A stretch of 64,000 nucleotides of DNA from Geothrix sp. 21YS21S-2 (GTDB taxonomy: Bacteria > Acidobacteriota > Holophagae > Holophagales > Holophagaceae). Shown piece after piece: positions 1 to 8,839 of the stretch (its first letter is position 1; each line of letters begins with the position of its first letter). Location of the stretch: NCBI RefSeq assembly GCF_030846775.1, contig NZ_CP132910.1, positions 3,406,001 through 3,470,000 on the forward strand, written 5' to 3'. The notes beneath the pieces are model-generated. The model made no database searches and was not told the origin of the DNA. It worked only from the letters and a program-made list of their open reading frames with translations. The position numbers were made by a program, and so were the translations under genes.

Positions 1-969
1 GGCCTCACCTACCGCACGGAGAACTTCGGGGGGTTCGGCGTGGAAGGGGAGCTTTCCGGCGCGCGCAACCGGCTCCAGCAGATGGCCTCCCTCGCCCTGC
101 AGGGCCCGGTATTCCTGTCGTTCCCCGGGTTCGCAATGGAGTTCTGGGCCTCCACCTTCCGCCAGCGCCTCGAGCGGGCCCCGGACTACCCTTCCGCCGA
201 ACTGGCCCCGGGCGCCGTGGGCGCCGTGGTCGCCACCCAGGACCTGGGCGTGGGCGGCTCCGTGCGCTACGGCAACATGGGCACGGGCAAGGTGGGACTG
301 GCCACCACCTGGCGGGAGGCGACCCGCGACTGGGCAGGGTCCCGGGTCCTGCGGCACCAGCGCACCCTGGAGCTCTCCACGGAATGGGACAATTTCGACC
401 GGCACACCTTCCCCCGGGAGGGACTGCTGCTGCGGGGCCGCTACGGCCTGGGGGAATGCCTCCCCGACCAGCTGCCCGCGAGCACCTTCCGCTTCGGCTA
501 CATTCGCGCACGCGGCCTCACCACCTTCGGCTCCGCCCGCGCCAGCGCCAACCTGGGGCTGGACCTGGACCTGGAGTGGGGCTACGGCCGCAACCTGCCC
601 CTGGACCGGTTCTGGAACCTGGGCGGGACGTCCTTCCTGGTGGGCTCCCAGGCCCTCGGCCTCCAGGCGCCGGGCTTCGGCGTGGCGCGGCTCGGAGTGC
701 CCCTTCGCATGGCGGGGCCCTTCGGGCTCTCCTTCCAGGTGGTGCCCAGGGTGGACTACGCGGTGGCCTCGGGCGGCGCGCAGGACCTGTTCCGGGACCG
801 TCGCCTCCTGGGCACCGGGGCGGTGGTGCGCACCATCTTCGCGCGGTTCTACGTCGAGCTGAGCTACGGGTTCATGCGCCAGTACCGGCCGGGGCCGGGG
901 TGGGGGGCCTCCTCGGGCTCCTTCAACGCCCTCATCGGAACCCAGCCCTTCGACATCTGGAAGCGGTGA
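1..969 (+). CDS. Outer-membrane beta-barrel protein, C-terminal part (BamA/patatin-associated surface-antigen type)
   Basis: The reading frame is open from base 1, so the start lies outside the window; about 322 C-terminal residues are present. The sequence alternates polar and hydrophobic residues with many Gly, Tyr, Phe and Arg, as in transmembrane beta-strands. A segment reading FPREGLLLRGRYG resembles the 'fixed-to-top' strand motif of the Omp85/surface-antigen barrel found in BamA and at the C-terminus of secreted patatin-like phospholipases. No N-terminal POTRA or patatin domain can be seen here, so which of these families it belongs to is open. The last residues are not the usual terminal aromatic. 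The stop TGA overlaps the ATG of the next gene by one base, suggesting coupling. Confidence 0.6.
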   Translation, partial: GLTYRTENFGGFGVEGELSGARNRLQQMASLALQGPVFLSFPGFAMEFWASTFRQRLERAPDYPSAELAPGAVGAVVATQDLGVGGSVRYGNMGTGKVGLATTWREATRDWAGSRVLRHQRTLELSTEWDNFDRHTFPREGLLLRGRYGLGECLPDQLPASTFRFGYIRARGLTTFGSARASANLGLDLDLEWGYGRNLPLDRFWNLGGTSFLVGSQALGLQAPGFGVARLGVPLRMAGPFGLSFQVVPRVDYAVASGGAQDLFRDRRLLGTGAVVRTIFARFYVELSYGFMRQYRPGPGWGASSGSFNALIGTQPFDIWKR

Positions 970-1877
970 TGGACCGGACGCTGGCGTCGGCGCTGGCCCG
1001 GGAGCAGCGGGCCTTCCTGGCCCGGCAGCGGGGCGCGTGGGCGCCGCACCTGGAGCACGCCCGGGCCTTCCTGGGCCAGGGCCTGCGGGAGGCGCGGGGG
1101 CCCGCGCTCATCCTGGGCGCGGGCTCGGGGCTGGAGGTGCCCTGGTTCCTGGCGCCGCCGGGGACCGTGGGCTGGGACGCGGATCCCTGGAGCCGCGCGC
1201 TCACCTTCGTGCGGCACAGGCGCTGGGCCCCGTGGGTGTTCAAGGACCTCACGGGGGGAATGGAGGAACTGGCGGCCACCGCCCAGCGGACCGCGCGCCA
1301 GCCCTGGTCGGGGCGGGTGCGGGCCACCCGGGCCGCCTCGCGGCGCCTGGCGGGCCTGGTGGGCACCCTGGACCCCGCCGCCAGGCCCCTGCGGGCCTGG
1401 ATCGCGGAACACCGCCCCGGCACGATCCTGGCCGCCAACGTGATGGGCCAGTTCGGCGTCCTGGCCCAGAGGACCGTGGAACGGGCCTTCCGCGGCGCCA
1501 GCCCGTGGACGGACGAGGAGGAGGACCCCCTCGAGGCCGCGCTGCGGACCTGGACGGCCCGGGCGGTGGGCTCCTTCCTGGCCGCCCTGGGGCGGAGCGG
1601 CGCGGATATCTGGCTGGTGCACGACCGGGGCGTGCTCTTCGGGGAGGCGCCCTTCCGGCTGGGCCCGCTCGCGGAGCCATGGACCGCGCAGCTGGAGTCG
1701 GAACTCCCCCTGGAGGCGGAGGATCCCCTGTGCGGGGTGGACGTGGCCCGGGCCTTTCCCGGAAGGCCCGCGGAGTTCCATCAGCGCTGGCTCTGGCCGG
1801 TTGCGCACGGCCAGGTCCACGTGATGGAGGCCATGCGATTCCGTCCATCCGCCGATGGTTCCGGGGCGGGTTCCTGA
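969..1877 (+). CDS. SAM-dependent methyltransferase-like protein
   Basis: 302 residues starting at an ATG that overlaps the previous stop (TGATG). A glycine-rich loop ILGAGSGLEVP at residues 48-58 followed by an acidic turn VGWDAD (67-72) fits motifs I and II of a class I (Rossmann) methyltransferase. The rest is rich in Ala, Arg and Trp and I do not recognise a specific family or substrate. It lies between a surface protein and a transporter, which gives no clear functional hint. The fold call is moderate; the function is unknown. Confidence 0.5.
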   Translation: MDRTLASALAREQRAFLARQRGAWAPHLEHARAFLGQGLREARGPALILGAGSGLEVPWFLAPPGTVGWDADPWSRALTFVRHRRWAPWVFKDLTGGMEELAATAQRTARQPWSGRVRATRAASRRLAGLVGTLDPAARPLRAWIAEHRPGTILAANVMGQFGVLAQRTVERAFRGASPWTDEEEDPLEAALRTWTARAVGSFLAALGRSGADIWLVHDRGVLFGEAPFRLGPLAEPWTAQLESELPLEAEDPLCGVDVARAFPGRPAEFHQRWLWPVAHGQVHVMEAMRFRPSADGSGAGS

Positions 1878-1915
1878 GTCATAATCCAGGGAAGCGAAGT
1901 CTCACACGGGGCACT

Positions 1916-3850
1916 ATGGCTGATTTTCGACGTCTCCTCCTCGGCCGCCGACTGGCAAGCGACGAGACCCACCACAACAGGATCAGCAACCCGATCGCCC
2001 TCGCGGTGTTCTCCTCCGACGCGCTGTCCTCGGTGGCGTACGCCACGCAGGAGATCATGGCCTCCCTCTCCACCGCCATGGGCCACGGCGGCGCCGTGAT
2101 CGCCGGCGCCGCGGCGGCGGCCGTGTTCGGGCTGTCGGTGCCCGTGGCCATGGGCATCACGACCCTGCTCATCATCCTGGCCTTCAGCTACCGCCAGACG
2201 ATCCTCGAATATCCGGGCGGCGGCGGGGCGTACATCGTAGCCAAGGACAACCTGGGCGAGATGGCCGCGCAGACCGCGGGCGCATCCCTGCTGGTGGACT
2301 ACATCCTCACGGTGGCCGTGTCCGTCTCCTCCGGCATCGCCGCCATCACGGCCGCGATTCCGGCCCTCCAGGGGTACAACGTCTCCCTGACGCTCCTGGC
2401 CATCGGGTTCATCGCGACGGCCAACCTCCGGGGCGTGAAGGAGAGCGGCACGCTGTTCTCCATCCCCACCTACGGGTTCCTCCTCGCGATCCTGGGGCTG
2501 CTGGCCATCGGCACCGTGCGCTGGGTCTTCGGCCCCGCACTCGCTCCGGCGCATGTGGAGGCCGCCGCACACCAGGCGCCGCGGCTGGCCGGGCTGGCCT
2601 TCCTTTGGGTCTTCATGCGCGCCTACTCCGCGGGCTGCACCGCCCTCACCGGCGTCGAGGCCATCTCCAACGGCGTGCCGGTGTTCCGGGACCCGCCCGG
2701 CCAGAACGCCGCCAAGACCATGATCTGGATGGTCTTCCTGCTGGGAACGATGTTCATGGGCATCACGCTCCTCAGCCACCACTACGGCGTGGTCTACCGC
2801 CACAGCGCGGACCCCACGCTCGTGCAGGAGACGCTGCTCTCCAACCTCTCGCGGCAGGTGCTGGGCACCGGCGGGGTCCTGGTGTCGCTGCCTGCGAAGA
2901 TCTACTACTACGTCGTCCAGGGCTTCACCTTCGCCATCCTCGTGGTGGCGGCCAACACCGCCTACGCCGACTTCCCGCGCCTGGCCGCGCTCCAGGCCAA
3001 GGACGGCTTCCTGCCCAACCAGTTCACGAGCATGGGCGACAGGCTCGTGTTCTCCAACGGCATCCTCATCCTCTCGGTGCTGGCGGGGGGGCTGGTGGTG
3101 CTGTTCCACGCCAACACCGACGTGCTCCTGCCGCTGTACGCCCTGGGGGTCTTCCTGGGTTTCACCATCAGCCAGACCGGCATGGTGGTGCACTGGTACC
3201 GCAAGCGCGGCCGCCACTGGCAGTCCAAGATCGCGGTGAACGGCGTGGGCGCCTGCGCCGCGGGCATCGTGATGCTCGACATCGCGGTCACCAAGTTCAC
3301 GGGCGGCGCCTGGATCGTCACCGTCCTTGTGCCGCTGCTGGTCATGACCTTCTTCAACATCCACCGCCACTACATCCGGGTGAAGTCGACCCTGGCCGCG
3401 AGCCGCACCGACGCCTTCCTGCCCTCCAAGCACCACGCCATCGTGCTGGTGTCCGGGCTGCACGCGGGGACGGTGCAGGCGCTCTCCTACGCCCGCCTCA
3501 TCTCCGGTGACCGCGTGGAGGCCCTCACCGTGGACCTGGGCTCCGACGGGTTCCACGAGAGCCCCGCCATCCAGAAGCTGCGCGCGGACTGGGCGTACTA
3601 CGGCATGGGTGTGCCTCTGCGCAGCGTGCCCAGCCCCTACCGCAAGGTGGTTGAGCCGATCCTGGAGGAGGTCAAGCGCTTCAAGCTCGCCGAACCCGAG
3701 GTGTGCCTGACCATGATCCTGCCGGAGTACGTCACGTCCAAGTGGTGGCAGCGGCTCCTTCACAACCAGATGGCCTTCCGGATCAAGGCCTCGCTGATGC
3801 TGATCCCCGGGGTGATCGTGACGTCGGTTCGGATGCACCTGCCTGAGTAG
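1916..3850 (+). CDS. APC-superfamily permease, KimA/YdaO-like (probable potassium or amino-acid transporter)
   Basis: 644 residues with about 12 predicted membrane segments in the first 460 residues and a soluble C-terminal domain of about 170 residues. The N-terminal motif FSSDALSSVAYAT (32-44) is the hallmark of the KimA (YdaO) branch of the APC superfamily, whose Bacillus subtilis member is a c-di-AMP-controlled high-affinity potassium importer. The length and the cytosolic tail (from HRHYIRVK onward) also match KimA. The start is the ATG at 1916, just after the previous gene; a longer in-frame extension is only a shadow of that gene. Potassium is the best guess, but related members carry amino acids, so the substrate is inferred. 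Confidence 0.75.
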   Translation: MADFRRLLLGRRLASDETHHNRISNPIALAVFSSDALSSVAYATQEIMASLSTAMGHGGAVIAGAAAAAVFGLSVPVAMGITTLLIILAFSYRQTILEYPGGGGAYIVAKDNLGEMAAQTAGASLLVDYILTVAVSVSSGIAAITAAIPALQGYNVSLTLLAIGFIATANLRGVKESGTLFSIPTYGFLLAILGLLAIGTVRWVFGPALAPAHVEAAAHQAPRLAGLAFLWVFMRAYSAGCTALTGVEAISNGVPVFRDPPGQNAAKTMIWMVFLLGTMFMGITLLSHHYGVVYRHSADPTLVQETLLSNLSRQVLGTGGVLVSLPAKIYYYVVQGFTFAILVVAANTAYADFPRLAALQAKDGFLPNQFTSMGDRLVFSNGILILSVLAGGLVVLFHANTDVLLPLYALGVFLGFTISQTGMVVHWYRKRGRHWQSKIAVNGVGACAAGIVMLDIAVTKFTGGAWIVTVLVPLLVMTFFNIHRHYIRVKSTLAASRTDAFLPSKHHAIVLVSGLHAGTVQALSYARLISGDRVEALTVDLGSDGFHESPAIQKLRADWAYYGMGVPLRSVPSPYRKVVEPILEEVKRFKLAEPEVCLTMILPEYVTSKWWQRLLHNQMAFRIKASLMLIPGVIVTSVRMHLPE

Positions 3851-3853
3851 CGG

Positions 3854-4555
3854 CTACCGCATCCTCGCGTAGGGCATCTGGAGGATCTCCCGGCCCGAGA
3901 GCAGCTCGGCCAGGGTGCGGTGGTCGGGGGTCAGCACCATGCACAGGAAGGACAGCGGGAAGGCGCCGGCCGAGACGAGGTGCAGAAGGGAGAAGGCCAT
4001 TCGGCGCTCCGGCTGGTCCGTGTCCACCGCCAGGCGCAGGACGCCCATCATGGGGGACTGGCCCACCAGGACCAGGGGAACCATGAGGAAGGCCCATGAG
4101 ATGGTGGTGTGCAGGGGCAGGAGGTAGGCCCAGAACTCCGCATAGACGCGCGAGGGCCCGGCGCCCGAGGCCAGGCAGGCCACCAGGGCCAGGAAGGCGT
4201 TGAGAGCCGCCAGGGCCGCGAACTCCCCGGCCTCCATCTTCACCACGGGCCAGAAGGAGTCCAGGAGGTCCAGGTCCTGGGCGGGCGGGGCGGGGAGCTC
4301 CGGCATGGGCGGGGCCGCGTCGGGAAGGGCCTCCATGGGCTCGAGGATGGTGAGGGGTTCCACCCTGCCCAGGGCAGGCGCGGAAATGCTCTGGCGCTCC
4401 TCCCCGGGCTGGGACGTCACGCCGGAAAGGGCGCTGGCCTGGAAAAGGAGGGGGCGGGGCAGGGGCCGGCGCTGCACGGCCAGCCCGCACACCGGGCACT
4501 CCTGGGCCAAGGGCGTGATTCGCGTGTGGCAGCTGGGGCACTGGGGGCGGGTCAC
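3854..4555 (-). CDS. Zinc-ribbon plus RDD-family membrane protein
   Basis: 233 residues. The N-terminus carries two CxxC pairs (C6/C9 and C20/C23) forming a zinc ribbon, then a Pro-rich linker to about residue 95, then hydrophobic segments typical of the RDD family and ending in HRTLAELLSGREI, close to the conserved final RDD helix motif. RDD proteins are small polytopic membrane proteins of mostly unknown role. It is the last gene of a minus-strand run; only 4 bases separate it from the TPR gene upstream. It converges tail to tail with the permease gene with 3 bases between them. Confidence 0.6.
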   Translation of the reverse strand: MTRPQCPSCHTRITPLAQECPVCGLAVQRRPLPRPLLFQASALSGVTSQPGEERQSISAPALGRVEPLTILEPMEALPDAAPPMPELPAPPAQDLDLLDSFWPVVKMEAGEFAALAALNAFLALVACLASGAGPSRVYAEFWAYLLPLHTTISWAFLMVPLVLVGQSPMMGVLRLAVDTDQPERRMAFSLLHLVSAGAFPLSFLCMVLTPDHRTLAELLSGREILQMPYARMR

Positions 4556-4559
4556 GGCG

Positions 4560-6404
4560 TCAGCCCAGGAGGGGGATCCACGCGGCCCGGGTGGCCTTCC
4601 CCATGGACTGGATCTCGTCCAGGAGGCGGAGCCTGGCGGGCCAGGTCCGGTCCTGGGGGAACATCGCCCGCCCCTGCTTGAGGAGCTCCCGGGCCTCCGT
4701 GAAATGCTCCCCGGCTGCCTGCACCTGGACCAGGGCGAGGTAGATCATGCGGGCCCGGGCCTTGAGGTCGGGGTCGTCCGGGTTCCTCCGGAGCTGGTCG
4801 CCCACGGCGTTGCGGGCCGATTCCAGGTCGCCGTCCTTGATGCTGCGCTCCAGGTCCTTCTCCGATCCCACCGGCGGGACCGAAGCCAGGCGCCCGCGGG
4901 CGCGCCCCAGGAGCTGCGCGGCGGTCGGATCGCCCGGGTCCAGCCGCAGCAGCTCCTGGGCCCGGTAGAAGGCTGTGAGGGGGTCGTCGCCGAGGGCGCG
5001 CATGCACTCGCTCCGGATCTCATCCGGGGTCTCCCCGAGGTGGACGACCTGGGAGCGGCGGGCGATGGGCGCCATGGCGCTGGCCTTGGCGGCGGCGACG
5101 GCCTGGGCGAGGGCGGCGTTGCGCTGGAAATGGCGGTAGCCCAGGAGGGCCAGGGCGAGCAGGACGGCGCCGCCGCCGGCCAGGGCCAGCCGCGAGGGGC
5201 TGTCCAGCCACCTGGGCAGGGGGTGGTCGCCCAGGAACGCGGGCAGTTTCAGGCCGCTGCGCTGGGGGGCCTTGACCGTCAGGGACCTGGGGGGGTCCAC
5301 GGGGGCAGGGGAGGCCGGGGGGGCGGGCTCCGGAGCCGCGGGGGTCTCCTCCCGGGCGCTGAGGACGGCCCGGGCCTGCTGGTAGCCCTGGAGGACGCGC
5401 GCATCCCGCGAACCGGCCTCCATGAGGCGCTGGAAGGCGAAGGCGGCCTCCTCGTGCTTCTGGTTGCGCAGCAGGTTCTCCGCGGCGAGGATGCGGGGTT
5501 CCAGGTTCTCGGGGACGGCGGCGGCCTTGGGAGGCGGCTCCGGCCTGGCCGGGGCGCTGGCCGGGGAGGCCTGCTCCAGGTCGCGGCGGGCCATCTCCAG
5601 GTAGCCGATGGCGTCGCGGTGCGCGGGTTCGAGGGCCAGGGCCTGCCGCCACTTCTCCATGGCCTCGTCCGCCATGCCCATGTCGTAGATCTGGACGCCA
5701 TCGCGCACCAGCTGGTCCGCGCGGGACGTCTCCCCGTCCTCGGCCCGGGCCTCCCGGGAGGCCGCGGGGGCCGGGGAGGGACGGGCTCCCCCGGCCACGG
5801 GCGCGAGGCCCAGGTCCCTGCGGGCGTCGTTGGCATAGGCAAGGGCGAGGGTGTTGTGGGGGTCCGAGGCGAGGATGCGCTCCCACTTCTTCAGGGCATC
5901 CTCAACCTGGCCCATATCGTAGAGGGTGCATCCGTCGCGAAGAAGCTTGTCGGTCTCGTCCTCGGGAGGGGGGGGAGGAGGGGGGGCCTCCGGGGCGGCG
6001 GCGGGCGCGGCCTCGGTCTCCAGCTTGCGCCGGGCCCCGTCCAGGTAGCCCTTGGCCAGGGCGTTGTCCGGGTCCTGGCGGAGGGCCAGTTCCCAGGTGG
6101 TGACGGCCTTGGCGACGAGCCCGGCGTCGTAGAGGGCGCACCCGGCATCCAGCAGGCTGTTCACCTCGGGACTGGGGGGCGTGAGGGTCTGGCGGTTGGG
6201 CTCGGGCTCGGGGGCGGCCCGGAGGCCGTCCTGGGTGGCCCGCGCGTCGAAGTGGGCCTTGACCTTGTAGAGCCCGGCCCTGGCTTCCTCGCTGGCGGGG
6301 TCCCGCTTCAGGATGGCCTGCCAGATCTGGCCGGCCTTCACGATGTCGCCGGCATCGAACAGAGCCTTGGCCTGATGGAGGTAAGGTTCGAAGGGCGTGG
6401 CCAC
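4560..6404 (-). CDS. TPR-repeat protein with one membrane segment
   Basis: 614 residues. At least four TPR-like units recur in the first 320 residues, each with a pattern like LxDGCxLYDMGxxxDAxxxWxxAL and separated by Pro/Ala-rich linkers. One transmembrane helix (about 401-421, GGAVLLALALLGY) follows, then a second helical repeat region to the C-terminus. The architecture suggests a membrane-anchored scaffold with cytoplasmic TPRs. The start is taken as GTG at 6404, three bases past the FHA gene stop; the frame stays open upstream but that extension is only the shadow of the FHA gene. Its FHA neighbour suggests a shared assembly or signalling role, which is inference. Confidence 0.7.
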   Translation of the reverse strand: MATPFEPYLHQAKALFDAGDIVKAGQIWQAILKRDPASEEARAGLYKVKAHFDARATQDGLRAAPEPEPNRQTLTPPSPEVNSLLDAGCALYDAGLVAKAVTTWELALRQDPDNALAKGYLDGARRKLETEAAPAAAPEAPPPPPPPEDETDKLLRDGCTLYDMGQVEDALKKWERILASDPHNTLALAYANDARRDLGLAPVAGGARPSPAPAASREARAEDGETSRADQLVRDGVQIYDMGMADEAMEKWRQALALEPAHRDAIGYLEMARRDLEQASPASAPARPEPPPKAAAVPENLEPRILAAENLLRNQKHEEAAFAFQRLMEAGSRDARVLQGYQQARAVLSAREETPAAPEPAPPASPAPVDPPRSLTVKAPQRSGLKLPAFLGDHPLPRWLDSPSRLALAGGGAVLLALALLGYRHFQRNAALAQAVAAAKASAMAPIARRSQVVHLGETPDEIRSECMRALGDDPLTAFYRAQELLRLDPGDPTAAQLLGRARGRLASVPPVGSEKDLERSIKDGDLESARNAVGDQLRRNPDDPDLKARARMIYLALVQVQAAGEHFTEARELLKQGRAMFPQDRTWPARLRLLDEIQSMGKATRAAWIPLLG

Positions 6405-6406
6405 GG

Positions 6407-7006
6407 TCAGTCCATTCCGATGATGTTGGTGTCCCGGATGAGCAGCATGAAGGTGCTCCTTCCGCAGGAGAACTCCTGGCGGTCGGCAAGCTTGGTGGGG
6501 CCTGCGATGGGCGCGCTGCCCACGAAGGTGCCGTTGGTGGAATCCAGGTCGCTGAGCCAGACGGTGCCGTCCGGGTGGATCTCGATGCGCGCGTGGCGCC
6601 TGGAGATCTCGGGATCGTTGATCACCACGTCCCCCTCCTCCCTGCCGATGATGGTCAGGGGGGATTCCAGCACCCGCACGGTGGAGGCGAAGGGGCCGGT
6701 GAGGAAGGCCAGGGTGAACCGGAGTCCGGAAGGCATGCCGTCGTTCCGGAGGCTCGTGAGGTCGAGCATGGCGTCGCGGCCCCTGCGCCGGCTGGTCTCG
6801 GTGGCCTTCGGGGGGGGCTCGGGCTGGGCCGGCGGCAGGGGCCGGGGCGTGGGCTGGGCCGGCGGGGGCTCGGGGACCCGGGCCGGATTCATGACCTCGA
6901 ACGTCTCGCCGCACTTCGGACACCGGAAGCGCTTGGACGGCGCCCCCAGGAAGCGCTCTTCCCCGTACTGGAACCGGGATGCACAGGATGGACAGATGAC
7001 GATCAT
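6407..7006 (-). CDS. FHA-domain protein with N-terminal zinc ribbon
   Basis: 199 residues. It begins MIVICPSC, a MJ0042-type zinc ribbon with C5/C8 and C29/C32, followed by a Pro-rich linker (about 45-75) and a forkhead-associated domain (about 110-190). The FHA core is clear: GREEGDVVI, then the SRRHARIEI strand with the phosphothreonine-binding Arg/Ser/Arg-His, then STNGTFV. FHA domains bind phosphothreonine peptides. The start is the ATG directly before the ribbon; an ATG 21 codons upstream gives residues unlike the family. It lies just upstream of the TPR gene, a pairing seen in regulatory or secretion-associated loci. Confidence 0.8.
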   Translation of the reverse strand: MIVICPSCASRFQYGEERFLGAPSKRFRCPKCGETFEVMNPARVPEPPPAQPTPRPLPPAQPEPPPKATETSRRRGRDAMLDLTSLRNDGMPSGLRFTLAFLTGPFASTVRVLESPLTIIGREEGDVVINDPEISRRHARIEIHPDGTVWLSDLDSTNGTFVGSAPIAGPTKLADRQEFSCGRSTFMLLIRDTNIIGMD

Positions 7007-7034
7007 GAATTCCCCAGGTATGCCAAGGCCAATT

Positions 7035-7715
7035 CTACTTCCTTCTTGTGGCAAAAAAGCTGAACTCATCCTTGATGGGGATCCCGGGGGGCAGTTTGAA
7101 GCCCGTGACGCCGGCTGGAAGGGGCTGGTTCGTGGTCAGGGGCCCCAGCTCCAGGAGCCAGGAATCCCCCCCCCGCTCCACCCAGTTCAGCTGGCGGGGC
7201 AGGTAGGTGTCCTTGTCGACCCATATGAGCAGCACCTGCATCCGCTTCTTGACCGAGTAGCTCCGGGGCTCGAGGGTGAGCAGGATGGAGCCCGCCACGC
7301 CCTTGCCGTCCCCGACGGAGATCTTGAAGTAGTCCGAAAGGTAGGAGAGCCTCTGCCCCAGTCCCAGGAACTTGCGGTTGGCGTTCTTGATGATCCCGAT
7401 CTTCAGCTGTTCGGCGGCGCCTTCGGCCGGGCTGTACGAGATCAGGGCCTTGGGCGTCAGGTGCAGGACCAGGTCCTCGGGCGGGGAGAAGCTGAAGTGG
7501 ACGAAGTCCGATTCCTGGAGGTAGAGGGTGCCCCGGGTGACGGTGGGGGTCTTGAGCATGGCCCTGCGGATCGTGAGGCTGAAGGGGGCCTGGAGCGTGG
7601 CGACCTTGGCCTGGGCGGCGTCGAACCGGGACACCACCTCCTGGACCGTGGGCTGGGCGGCGAGGGGGATCAGGGTCAGCGCTGCGAAGGCGGCCTTGCG
7701 GAGGAACCCGCCCAT
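7035..7715 (-). CDS. LolA-like outer-membrane lipoprotein carrier protein
   Basis: 226 residues. A signal peptide occupies roughly residues 1-20 (FLRKAAFAALTLIPLAAQ), followed by a pattern typical of the LolA/DUF4292 fold: VVSRFDAAQAKVATLQAPFSL, then alternating strands with LYLQESDFVHFSF and a late LLIWVDKDTYLPRQL segment. LolA-fold proteins bind acyl chains in the periplasm and ferry lipoproteins or glycolipids. Whether this is the main LolA or a specialised paralogue is open; sequence-level resemblance is moderate. Its ATG overlaps the stop of the upstream outer-membrane gene (TGATG), implying co-translation. Confidence 0.6.
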   Translation of the reverse strand: MGGFLRKAAFAALTLIPLAAQPTVQEVVSRFDAAQAKVATLQAPFSLTIRRAMLKTPTVTRGTLYLQESDFVHFSFSPPEDLVLHLTPKALISYSPAEGAAEQLKIGIIKNANRKFLGLGQRLSYLSDYFKISVGDGKGVAGSILLTLEPRSYSVKKRMQVLLIWVDKDTYLPRQLNWVERGGDSWLLELGPLTTNQPLPAGVTGFKLPPGIPIKDEFSFFATRRK

Positions 7716-8824
7716 CAGTTCACCATGAGACTCAGGCCCTTGAGGGGCTTGTCCTGGCCGGCCTGGAAGCCCACCGCGAGGAACATCCTGGCGGTGCGCA
7801 GCTGCAGGGTCGCGCCCAGGCGGGTCACGCTGGCGTCGCCGATCTTCCGGCGTTCGCCGCCCACCAGGAAGATCACGGACTGGCTCACCTGGTACCGCAG
7901 GGAGGCGGAGCTGGACTGCTGCTTGACGGGGAAGGGCATGCGCATGGCCCCGTTGATGTCGCTCTCGAGGGTGAGCTGGGTGTTGGTGCCGAGGTCCAGC
8001 TGGAGGGCGCCGCGATACTGGGGATTCATGGTGACGTCCCAGAGACGCTTGCCGTTGAGCTGGTCGGCGGTGACCCCCACGCGCAGGCCCTGGGCCAGCT
8101 CGGTGGTGAAGCCCGCGTCCATGGCGACCATGAGGGTCTTGCGGTCGGTGGTGCCGTAGCCCAGCGCGAGGTCGTCCGCGGCGTAGCGGAAGGGGAAGGC
8201 GCCGCCCGGGGCGAAGGTGTAGACGCCCGGGGGGAGCTGGTTCAGGAAGGGCTGCGTCAGGCCCAGGGACCACTGCTCGATGCGCAGGTTGAACCCGGCG
8301 GCGGTGCCCGAGGCCAGGGCCCCGCCGCCGAAGTGGACCCGGTTCACGATGGCCCGGCGGCCGTCCACGTAGGAGGCGTTGTTCTGCAGGGCGGACCCGC
8401 TGGACAGGTGGGCGGGGTCCAGGTCGGGGTGGGCCGTGACCGTGTGGAACTCCTCGCGGGTGAATCCGAAATTGGTGGCGTCCCGGGTCCCCGTGAGCCC
8501 GTAGGCCCGGGTGCGCTGGGCCCAGGGGGCGTCCTTGAGCTTGCCCAGGGCGCCGGTCACGACGGCGGCGTCGCCGGAGGTGGTGTCCTGGAACAGGGTC
8601 CGGTTGTCCTGGGCCCGCTGGTCGCCGTCCACGTAGGCGAGGTACCAGCCCGCGGGGGCGCGGTCGAAGCGGGCCGGGTTCCCCAGCGGGTTGATGCCCT
8701 CGGAGAAGACCTTGGAGCCGCCGAAGGCCGGCGCGTCGTTGAAGAGGGGTGTCTGGGCCGCGAGGGGCAGGACGGTGGCGGTGACGGCCAGCGCCGTCCG
8801 GGCGAGAATTCGGGGGGTTGTCAT
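7715..8824 (-). CDS. Predicted outer-membrane barrel protein, function unknown
   Basis: 369 residues with a signal peptide (ARTALAVTATVLPLAAQ, cleaved near residue 24). The mature part is rich in alternating strands and Gly and Asn turns and contains repeated R-x-G/GxTL motifs near the end (RLGATLQLRTARMFLAVGFQ). It resembles PorV/TraF-like outer-membrane proteins in general character, but I cannot assign a family. It is translationally coupled to the LolA-like gene downstream, which may help its delivery or the delivery of an associated lipoprotein; that is inference. Confidence 0.5.
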   Translation of the reverse strand: MTTPRILARTALAVTATVLPLAAQTPLFNDAPAFGGSKVFSEGINPLGNPARFDRAPAGWYLAYVDGDQRAQDNRTLFQDTTSGDAAVVTGALGKLKDAPWAQRTRAYGLTGTRDATNFGFTREEFHTVTAHPDLDPAHLSSGSALQNNASYVDGRRAIVNRVHFGGGALASGTAAGFNLRIEQWSLGLTQPFLNQLPPGVYTFAPGGAFPFRYAADDLALGYGTTDRKTLMVAMDAGFTTELAQGLRVGVTADQLNGKRLWDVTMNPQYRGALQLDLGTNTQLTLESDINGAMRMPFPVKQQSSSASLRYQVSQSVIFLVGGERRKIGDASVTRLGATLQLRTARMFLAVGFQAGQDKPLKGLSLMVN

Positions 8825-8839
8825 GGAATCATCCTCCGC

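Noticed and set aside
4200..8159. A 1319-codon open frame on the plus strand
   Set aside because: It is antisense to the TPR, FHA, LolA-like and outer-membrane genes, has a Gly/Ala/Arg/Pro-biased composition typical of GC-driven shadow frames and matches no family.
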